Of a stretch of DNA of 64,000 bases, positions 57,881 through 64,000 are shown one piece after another. The notes under the pieces are model-generated. The model did no database searches. It was not told the origin of the DNA and was given only the letters and a program-made list of their open reading frames with translations. The translations under genes were made by a program, and so were the position numbers. Every line of letters begins with the position of its first letter. The stretch's first letter is position 1. The stretch is taken from positions 1-64,000 of the forward strand of contig JAEUHC010000020.1 in assembly GCA_016794785.1 (NCBI GenBank). The letters are read 5' to 3'. The DNA comes from Opitutaceae bacterium (lineage in GTDB: Bacteria > Verrucomicrobiota > Verrucomicrobiia > Opitutales > Opitutaceae).

Positions 57881-60507
57881 TGAGAACGACGGCGAAGCTC
57901 TTCTCCCACTTTCAGAATCACGAGGGCGTGCGAGTTCTGCGCGGTGACGAACAGATGGCCGTCGTGGTAGACGAGGTCGTGCGCGTCATCTCGGCCGCCG
58001 GGAAAGGCGGACGTCGATGTGAAGCGTCCGAGTTCGCGCGGCGCGTCGGGGTTCGCCACGTCGATCGCCAAGACGGTTTGCCCTCCGGCGGCGTAGGCCA
58101 CCTCGCCGGCCACCTCGAGTCCGTTGGGACCGTCGAGCGATCCGGGAAAATCGATGCTGCCCCGCAGCGTGGGCTGCGCGGGATCGGTCAGATCGATGAC
58201 CGAAACATTTTGCCACAGTTTGTCGGTGCGGCCGGGTTTTTGGACTAGCGAACAGCCCGCGTAGGCGAAGTTGCCGCGGATCATCACGCGGTTCGCACCG
58301 GCGAGGCGCGGATGTTCGAGCTTGCCGACGAGCGCCCATTGCTCAGGAGGCAATGCCTTGTGCGTCCGGGGATCGGCCACGCGATATACAGCGAGTTTTC
58401 CGGGCCGGGATTCCGCGCCAAAACCTTCCGGCGCGACGATTACGAGCAGATCGCCGCGGAAGGCTGCGTCGTGCGGTTTTTCAAGCCCGTCCAGTTGCCT
58501 GGCATTGCGGGCGCCCAGCAGCGTGAGGCGCTCGGGAAAGGCGGCATTCACCGCGTAGATGTAGCCTTCTTTGTTCGCTCCGAAAACAACGTCGCCGAGA
58601 CGCGCGAAGCCGTTCGTGATGTCCACCCGCGGGCGATCTTTGATGGCGAACAGTTGTTTCGGCACCGCCGGGGCGGTCACGTCGAATAGAAAAAGATCGC
58701 GTGTGCCGACGAGCAGGCGGTTGCCGGAAAGGGGCAATACGGTCTCCGCGTCCTCGTAGGCCAGCGGGTTTTTTGCGGCCCATAGCAGTTTTGGTGAAGC
58801 GGGCTGCCGCACGTCCACGACAGCGAGCGACCCGCCTTTGCCTTTCTCGTAGGGGAAAACTCCACTGCTCGGCAGCGCGCGCGTCGTGTAGCCTTTTCCT
58901 GCGATGTAGGCGATGCCGTCGCGGATTTCGATGTCATGCGCGCCGGTGAGCGCCGCCTCGTCGCGCAGCACCGCCGCAAGAGTGAGCGCGTCCGAGGAGG
59001 GCACGCTGGCGGTCTTGGCCCCGCCGGGCTGAGCCCACGCCGGCGTGCCGAACCAGTCATGCATTTCCTTGGCGAACGGTGCGACGACTTCGCGGGGCTC
59101 GGGGATGTGCCCGCGATCACCCGTTTCGATCATCCACGTATCGAGGGCGGCGCGCAGACTAGCGCGGGCCTCGCGGTGTTCGGGCCGTGCAGAGTCCGCG
59201 AGATTATGAATCTCATGCGGATCAGAACGGAGATCGTAAAGTTCCTCGGACGGACCGGTGCGCTGCATAAGTTCCAAGGGCGGGCCGGTGAGTTTCCCTT
59301 CGGCGAGGAGCTGGCGCATGAGCGGGTAGATGGGGAAACATTTTTCCTTGTAGCGATTGAGGGAGGCGAACGTGGGGCCGGTGCTGAGGGTGCGGATGTA
59401 GTGGTAGCGCGCGTCATGCACCGAGCGGATGCGCTGCTCCGTCTCGTCGATGCGATCGCGCGCGGCGAACGCATAGCTGCGCGGCGGCGTGGTGCGCTCG
59501 CCGATGAGACTGTGGCTTTGCATCAGCAGCGGACGAGGCACACCGGCGGCGGCGAGGGTGGTGGCGGTGAGGTCGAGGAGGCTGACAATTTCGTCGTTCA
59601 CCGTGCCGGGCGCATACCGGGCCGGGGCGGGAAAATTTTTCGGCCAGCGAATAATCAGCGGCACCCGCAGACCGCTGTCGTAACACCAGTGGATGCCGCG
59701 GGGCTCCAGGCGTCCGTTGTCGCCGAAGAAGATGATCACGGTGTCGTCTTCGCGGCCTTCGGCGCGCAGCTTGTCGAGCACGACGCCGAAGCGTTTGTCC
59801 ATGCCGGAAACCGAATTCAGGTAGCGGGCCCATTCTTCACGCACCACGGGGTGATCGGGATAATACGGCGGTGGCGTGACGTTTTGCGGCGTGGCGATTT
59901 TCTCGTGCTCGCGCTCGCCGACCCATTCCGCGCGCGCCTGCTTCCACGTCTGACGGTCGTAGATGTCGTATTCGGACTCCATCGCATTGACGACCGCGAA
60001 AAACGGGCGGTCTTTGGGCAGCGCGGACCAGTCGCTGGAATTTTCGTGATAGATCGGACCTTCGTTGACGAAGTTCAGATCGAGTTTGCCGGTGCCGATT
60101 TCTTTTCCGTCGAGCGTCTTGAGGTTGGCGGTGAAGTAGCCCGCATCACGCAGGCGGTGCGTGACGGGGCGCACGCCTTCGGGCAGGCGATAGGCGTCGG
60201 TGCGGTGGGAGCGCATGGGATGCGTATCGGTGCTCGTCTGATACATGCCCGTGAAGAACGCGGAGCGGCTGGGCGCGCAGGTGGGATTGGTGGCGATGAC
60301 ATGCGTGTAGCGCACCCCTTCGGCGGCGAGCCGGTCGAGGTGCGGGGTGCGAACGTTCTGCGCCCCGTAGCAACCGAGGTCGTGCGCGAGATTTTCGCCG
60401 GCGAGCCAGAGGATGTTGGGTTGCTTGGGCGCGGCGGAAGCAGAGGAGCCGCCGATCATCGCGACGAGCAAGAGCGTCAGCGGAACGAAAAGGGAGAGGG
60501 TTTTCAT
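57877..60507 (-). CDS. Secreted sulfatase fused to an LVIVD-repeat propeller
   Basis: The 876-residue protein has a signal peptide (LFVPLTLLLVAMIGGSSASA). A sulfatase domain covers ~28-505, with PNILWLAGENLAHDLGCYG, C77 in TCAPSRSAFFTG (canonical C-x-P-S-R), IFFGDNGRLEP and VPLIIRWPKNF. From ~510 a full LVIVD propeller follows (LAAVLRDEAALTGAHDIEIR ... HLFVTAQNSHALVILKVGEE), homologous to the separate proteins at 42349 and 62906. The joint falls after the terminal GTPAWA seen near the end of the sulfatase at 60782, and before the mature start of the LVIVD proteins. The chain therefore looks like a fusion of two normally separate genes without the second signal peptide. The propeller might hold the substrate for desulfation. 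Confidence 0.85.
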   Translation of the reverse strand: MKTLSLFVPLTLLLVAMIGGSSASAAPKQPNILWLAGENLAHDLGCYGAQNVRTPHLDRLAAEGVRYTHVIATNPTCAPSRSAFFTGMYQTSTDTHPMRSHRTDAYRLPEGVRPVTHRLRDAGYFTANLKTLDGKEIGTGKLDLNFVNEGPIYHENSSDWSALPKDRPFFAVVNAMESEYDIYDRQTWKQARAEWVGEREHEKIATPQNVTPPPYYPDHPVVREEWARYLNSVSGMDKRFGVVLDKLRAEGREDDTVIIFFGDNGRLEPRGIHWCYDSGLRVPLIIRWPKNFPAPARYAPGTVNDEIVSLLDLTATTLAAAGVPRPLLMQSHSLIGERTTPPRSYAFAARDRIDETEQRIRSVHDARYHYIRTLSTGPTFASLNRYKEKCFPIYPLMRQLLAEGKLTGPPLELMQRTGPSEELYDLRSDPHEIHNLADSARPEHREARASLRAALDTWMIETGDRGHIPEPREVVAPFAKEMHDWFGTPAWAQPGGAKTASVPSSDALTLAAVLRDEAALTGAHDIEIRDGIAYIAGKGYTTRALPSSGVFPYEKGKGGSLAVVDVRQPASPKLLWAAKNPLAYEDAETVLPLSGNRLLVGTRDLFLFDVTAPAVPKQLFAIKDRPRVDITNGFARLGDVVFGANKEGYIYAVNAAFPERLTLLGARNARQLDGLEKPHDAAFRGDLLVIVAPEGFGAESRPGKLAVYRVADPRTHKALPPEQWALVGKLEHPRLAGANRVMIRGNFAYAGCSLVQKPGRTDKLWQNVSVIDLTDPAQPTLRGSIDFPGSLDGPNGLEVAGEVAYAAGGQTVLAIDVANPDAPRELGRFTSTSAFPGGRDDAHDLVYHDGHLFVTAQNSHALVILKVGEELRRRSQ

Positions 60508-60782
60508 ATTGGGGAGTAGATGTGAAGTGGGATGAGGCTCGGTGAGTGGCGCATTTCTACTTCATGGTGGCGGCTGGAGCCGCTCGCGACGTCCTGCGTT
60601 GAAACCAGACGGGACGTTCCAGCCGTGCGTTCACAACGGTCCGGCACGGCCAAGTCCACGCCGTCGGGGAGCGGACGACGCACAGTGGGTTGGATGCTAT
60701 TTTCGGCGGCCCGAGCGCGAGCGGTGAAAGAGAAAACGGCAAGGGCGGGGTTCGCGACTGCGAGCGTGGCGCGTCGTTTCAT
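60504..60782 (-). CDS. Small ORF coupled to the upstream sulfatase, unknown
   Basis: ATG 60782 overlaps the last base of the sulfatase stop (TGATG). The frame runs 92 codons to 60504, overlapping the next gene's start. The first ~28 residues resemble a weak signal peptide (LAVANPALAVFSFTARARAA), and the rest is Arg/Pro-rich with no family resemblance. It may be the decayed start of a lost exported protein rather than a working gene. Otherwise nothing is recognised in this 274-bp gap. Confidence 0.25.
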   Translation of the reverse strand: MKRRATLAVANPALAVFSFTARARAAENSIQPTVRRPLPDGVDLAVPDRCERTAGTSRLVSTQDVASGSSRHHEVEMRHSPSLIPLHIYSPI

Positions 60783-62392
60783 CAGGGAAGCTTTTGTGGC
60801 GCTGCCTTCTTGGCCCACGCGGGCGTGCCGTGCTGTCGGTCCGCGCTTTCGGTCCACTGGCGCACGATGTCGGCGGGTTCGGGCGTGCGGCCTTCGTCGT
60901 TGGTTTCATCGATCCAATGCGCGAGGACGGCGCTCATTTCCTTGCGCATGAGCTGGTGTTCAGGATTGGCGGAGGCGGCGAGATTGTGGATTTCAAAGGG
61001 ATCGGTTTCGAGGTCGTAGAGCTCCTCGTCCGGCAGGCGTGGAGCCACGAGCACGGCCTGGGCGGGAGTCAGTTTTCCTTCGGCGTGGAGCTGGCGCAGC
61101 AGCGGCACGACCGGGAAGCGGGCCTCCTTGTAGCGGTGCAGCGCGAGGAAGGATTGTTCCGGCATGAAGTTGCGGATGTAGCGGTAGCGCGGTCCGCGCA
61201 CGGCCCGGATGCGGTTCACCGCATCGTCGGTGCGGTCGCGCGCGCTGAAGACGACACTGCGTTTTGGATCGGCCTGCGCGCCGAGAAACACACGGCTCTG
61301 CATGCCGGCCGGCTTGGGCACCTCGGCGATGGCGAGCGTCGTGGCGGTGAGGTCGAGCAGGCTCACGAGTTGTTCGCTCACGGTGCCGGCCTTGTATTGC
61401 GATGGGGCGGGAAAATTTTTCGGCCAGCGAACGATCAACGGCACGCGGTCGCCGCTGTCGTAGCACCAGTCGAGACCGCGTTGCTCCAACCGACCGTTGT
61501 CCGCGAAAAAAATAACCACAGTGTCGTCCGCCAGGCCGTCGGCCTCCAGGCGGGCGAGGATCTCGCCGACGCGGGTGTCCATACCGCCGACGGAGTCCAG
61601 ATAGCCGGCCCAATGCTTCCGCGTCACCGGATGATCGGGGTAATAGGGCGGCACCGTGATTTGGGCCGGGTCGGTGATCGCCGGGTGGGTCTGGCCGTTC
61701 CAGGGGTTTCCCGGTGCTGCCACCCAATCTTTTACGGAGTTCTCGACCGTGGGCAGATTGACCTGCGCGAAGAAAGGCTGGCGCGGCTTGAGGTCCGTCC
61801 ACTCGCCGCTGTGGTAGAGACGGGCGGAGTTTTGGGTGTTTTGGCTGCGGCCCTCGATGCCGTCGTCCGTGGCTGGCGGCTTAAGCGTTTTGGCGAGGGC
61901 GGTATTGAGCACCGGGCCGTTCACCTCGAAATTAAGGTCCGTCTTGCCGGTGCCCACCGGTTTTCCGCCCATCGAGGCGACGTTGGCGGTGAAGTAGCCG
62001 GCTTCCGCGAGCCGTTGTGGGAGGGGCCGCACGCCGATGGGCAGTTGATAGTGATCGTGCCGATGCGAACGGTGATTGTGCGCGCCGATGCTCGTTTGAT
62101 ACATGCCGGTCATGAACGCCGAGCGGCTGGACGAACAAACTGGTGAGGTGTCGAAGGCCAGGCGGAAGCGCAAACCCTCGCGCGCGAGCCGATCGAGGTG
62201 CGGGGTGCGGACCTGCTTCGACCAGGGCGAGTCGGGGTAGCAGCCGAGGTCCGGTCCCATGTTTTCGGCGGTGATCCAGAGAATATTGGGACGGCGTGTA
62301 GCGGCCGGAGCATCTGCCGCTCGCGCGGCACAGACGGCTCCGATCACGAGAGCGGTCAGGATGGCAGAGAGAAATTGGGGGGCAATTTTCAT
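60782..62392 (-). CDS. Secreted sulfatase with atypical CSSSR motif
   Basis: ATG 62392 gives 536 residues with a signal peptide (APQFLSAILTALVIGAV). Type I sulfatase motifs are RPNILWITAENMGPDLGCY, C86 in VCSSSRSAFMTG, GYFTANVASMGGKPVGTGK, IFFADNGRLEQ and VPLIVRWPKNF. The formylglycine motif is C-S-S-S-R, with Ser replacing the usual Pro/Ala, so maturation efficiency is uncertain. It is most like the protein at 25662 (shared EWxxLKxRQPFFAQVNLP and YYPDHPV). Promoter P8 lies upstream, and the transcript may continue into the sulfatase-LVIVD fusion. Confidence 0.83.
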   Translation of the reverse strand: MKIAPQFLSAILTALVIGAVCAARAADAPAATRRPNILWITAENMGPDLGCYPDSPWSKQVRTPHLDRLAREGLRFRLAFDTSPVCSSSRSAFMTGMYQTSIGAHNHRSHRHDHYQLPIGVRPLPQRLAEAGYFTANVASMGGKPVGTGKTDLNFEVNGPVLNTALAKTLKPPATDDGIEGRSQNTQNSARLYHSGEWTDLKPRQPFFAQVNLPTVENSVKDWVAAPGNPWNGQTHPAITDPAQITVPPYYPDHPVTRKHWAGYLDSVGGMDTRVGEILARLEADGLADDTVVIFFADNGRLEQRGLDWCYDSGDRVPLIVRWPKNFPAPSQYKAGTVSEQLVSLLDLTATTLAIAEVPKPAGMQSRVFLGAQADPKRSVVFSARDRTDDAVNRIRAVRGPRYRYIRNFMPEQSFLALHRYKEARFPVVPLLRQLHAEGKLTPAQAVLVAPRLPDEELYDLETDPFEIHNLAASANPEHQLMRKEMSAVLAHWIDETNDEGRTPEPADIVRQWTESADRQHGTPAWAKKAAPQKLP

Positions 62393-62484
62393 GAATTTGG
62401 CGGGCACGACAGACCGAGGGGAGGCGAGCCAGTGGGCGAAGCTCGTGGACGAGCGGCTGGCTTCGGCATCGAAGCCGAACCGCA

Positions 62485-62530
62485 ATAGTGTCAGTTGCGC
62501 GCAGAGGATTCAACCCACGGAAACAAGGGG
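62485..62530 (-). promoter_or_regulatory. Shared-box promoter P8 (CSSSR sulfatase)
   Basis: On the minus strand, CCCCTTGTTTCCGTGGG is followed by -35 TTGAAT (62508-62513), 17 bp and the weak -10 CACTAT (62485-62490). ATG 62392 is about 86 nt after the predicted start. The 62531-62665 interval between P8 and the divergent P9 holds no recognisable gene. Confidence 0.55.
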
Positions 62531-62665
62531 GCGAGGTGGCGACGTGGCGGAGAGCGGCGTTCGATACCGCGTGCGCTGTGCGAAGGTGTGCTCGGGCTTG
62601 CGGCGGTGCGGTCGCGAATCGATTTCAATTGTTCGTTATCGCGGCAAAACGAGCGACGCAGCAGC

Positions 62666-62711
62666 CCCCTGATTTCCGTGGATTGAGGGACGTGCCGGAA
62701 TCGCGTAATCT
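62666..62711 (+). promoter_or_regulatory. Shared-box promoter P9 (LVIVD protein at window end)
   Basis: On the plus strand, CCCCTGATTTCCGTGGA is followed by TTGAGG (62683-62688), 17 bp and -10 TAATCT (62706-62711). ATG 62906 is about 190 nt downstream. Nothing else is recognised in 62712-62905. Confidence 0.5.
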
Positions 62712-62905
62712 AAAAGGGTGGGGATATCAAAATGCGACAGCGACGCACGACGGAGCGATTGCCTCGACTGTAACCGACTACCTGGGCCGCGGCGCCGTTT
62801 GAGTGTCGCCAACGGGCTCGCCCGCTGGGTTGATCGGACGGCAGCCGGAACGACGTCAGACGGGCATGATTTCGCTCCCTCCAATTTACTTCGCTCGAAT
62901 CACCG

Positions 62906-64000
62906 ATGAAACTCCCGCTCGCTACTTCAATTTTCGCCACGGCGTTGGTGGCCTTTGCCGCTTCGCCAGTGACCCCGCCGAACGCCCTGACCGTGGTAGC
63001 CGTGCTCCAAGACGGTGAGGCGCTCGCGGGCGCCCACGATGTCGAGGTGCGCGACGGTCTCGCCTATGTCGCGGGCAAGGGCGGTGCGTTGGCCATCGTC
63101 GATGTCAAGGACCCGGCGATGCCCATGCTGCTGTGGTCTGGCCGCGACTCGCAGGCTTACGAAGACGCGCAGACCGTGCTGCCGCTGGGCCGCAACCGGC
63201 TGCTCGTCGGCACACGTGACTTGATCCTGTTCGACACCCGGCAACCGGCCAACCCCACGTTGCTCGCGACCGTGAAGGATCGCCCGCGCATCGATCGCAT
63301 CAACGGCTTCGCGCGTCGTGGTGACACGGTCTTCGGCGCCAACAAGGGCGGTTACGTCTTTGCGGCCGATGTCAGCGGCTTGGACGACGTGCGCGTCCTC
63401 GGCGTTCGGGCGGTCCGTGAGCGCGATAACCTTTATACTCCGCACGACGTCGCGCTCGCGGACGAACTGCTGGTGGTCGTCGACGGAGCGAATTTCGGGC
63501 GGGACAGCAGACCAGGCAAACTGGCGGTGTATCGCGTCGCCGATCCGACCACTCACGCGCCGCTCGCGCCCGATCGATGGGACGCGCCGGCTGTCATCAC
63601 GGATTTGCGCTTCGCGGGTGCCAACCGCGTGAGGACGAGCGGTCGCTTCGCGTATGTCGCTTCGTCGCTCGCGGTCGAGAGTCCGCGCCACACTGGCCTG
63701 CAAAACAATCTGGCCGTCGTCGACCTGTCCGATCCGGTGAAGCCGCGCCTCCGCGGGAGCGTCGCGTTTTCAGAAGGACGCGGACCCAACGGCATGGAGA
63801 TTTCCGGTCGCGTCGTGTTCGTCGCCGGAGGCCAGTCGGTGCAGGCCATCGATGTGTCGAACCCCGACGCTCCGCGCGAACTCGCCTTTGTGACCGCGCT
63901 GGCGGCGTTTCCGGGTTCGGGCGATGACGGCCACGATCTCGTTTACGCCGACGGCCATCTTTTCGTCACGGCGCAGAATTCACACGCGCTCGTCATCCTG
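62906..64000 (+). CDS. Secreted LVIVD-repeat beta-propeller protein (3' cut by window)
   Basis: ATG 62906 opens a frame that runs off the window after 365 codons. It has a signal peptide (ATSIFATALVAFAASPV). LVIVD repeats follow (GLAYVAGKGGALAIVDVKDP; NNLAVVDLSDPVKPRLRGSV; VQAIDVSNPDAPRELAFV), ending in HLFVTAQNSHALVIL, which is within about ten codons of the end in the homologues. It is nearly the same length as the protein at 42349. Relative to that paralogue it has an insert near AYVASSLAVESPRHTGLQNN, also seen in altered form in the sulfatase fusion. The fusion's propeller therefore appears closer to this copy. Confidence 0.75.
   Translation, partial: MKLPLATSIFATALVAFAASPVTPPNALTVVAVLQDGEALAGAHDVEVRDGLAYVAGKGGALAIVDVKDPAMPMLLWSGRDSQAYEDAQTVLPLGRNRLLVGTRDLILFDTRQPANPTLLATVKDRPRIDRINGFARRGDTVFGANKGGYVFAADVSGLDDVRVLGVRAVRERDNLYTPHDVALADELLVVVDGANFGRDSRPGKLAVYRVADPTTHAPLAPDRWDAPAVITDLRFAGANRVRTSGRFAYVASSLAVESPRHTGLQNNLAVVDLSDPVKPRLRGSVAFSEGRGPNGMEISGRVVFVAGGQSVQAIDVSNPDAPRELAFVTALAAFPGSGDDGHDLVYADGHLFVTAQNSHALVIL

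Noticed and set aside
1..64000. Search for CRISPR arrays, tRNA/rRNA genes, transposases and integrases
   Set aside because: No regular direct-repeat array, no cloverleaf-like or rRNA sequence and no transposase or integrase protein was seen. The scattered boxes are promoter-linked and irregularly spaced.

Overview
The window is a GC-rich, gene-dense accessory region. It most likely comes from a Verrucomicrobiota bacterium of the Opitutaceae type. This rests on protein style rather than a marker gene: two ~1150-residue TonB-dependent receptors with an Opitutaceae-like plug start (LSPF.V...D.GY.AT.TL.GTRL), PVC-type cytochromes with CxxCH, twin-arginine sugar isomerases and Gfo/Idh/MocA dehydrogenases, an NHS-type transporter, a XylR-type AraC regulator, four sulfatases plus a sulfatase stub, and LVIVD beta-propellers. 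No rRNA, tRNA, CRISPR array or insertion sequence was seen. The content reads as a large locus for taking up and breaking down complex, probably sulfated, polysaccharide.

Layout. (1) 1-7698, plus strand: the end of a FAD oxidoreductase, a TIM-barrel stub, then a compact operon (MetE-like methyltransferase, UlaG-like MBL hydrolase, NHS transporter, phosphotriesterase-family hydrolase, two Gfo/Idh/MocA dehydrogenases, Tat-exported sugar epimerase). (2) 7838-14155, minus: agarase-like protein, TonB receptor, agarase-like paralogue. (3) 14409-17555, minus: SRPBCC, VOC, HGSNAT-like acyltransferase and a LamG/DUF1080-like protein. (4) 17596-22032, minus: polysaccharide deacetylase, MFS transporter, enolase-superfamily dehydratase. 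(5) 22262-23141, plus: DUF1304 and a truncated haemoglobin. (6) 23280-41913, minus: epimerase, dehydrogenase, sulfatase, TonB receptor, ROK kinase, NagB-like isomerase, XylR regulator, sulfatase, GH78-like protein, and a 915-residue propeller protein resembling GH150 lambda-carrageenase. (7) 42349-46277, plus: LVIVD protein, discoidin-sensor histidine kinase, NarL-type response regulator. (8) 46417-49542, minus: large beta-helix protein. (9) 50175-56457, plus: two PVC-type cytochromes and a ThuA-cupin fusion. (10) 56522-62392, minus: agarase-like paralogue, sulfatase-LVIVD fusion, sulfatase. (11) 62906-end, plus: LVIVD protein cut by the window edge.

The most notable unlabelled signal is a repeated promoter architecture. 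Nine intergenic sites carry a box close to CCCCGTGTTTCCGTGGG immediately followed by a -35-like hexamer and, after 17 bp in every case, a -10-like hexamer. Each copy points at the start of an enzyme, receptor, cytochrome or propeller gene, and three intergenic regions hold two divergent copies. This suggests one co-regulated polysaccharide regulon. The XylR-type regulator or the two-component pair in this window are candidate controllers, but that is untested. Decayed gene pieces touch two of these boxes, suggesting the boxes have also served as recombination points.

Several gene fragments (epimerase, two dehydrogenase ends, sulfatase start, response-regulator end, agarase-like middle) show that paralogue duplication and loss is active here.
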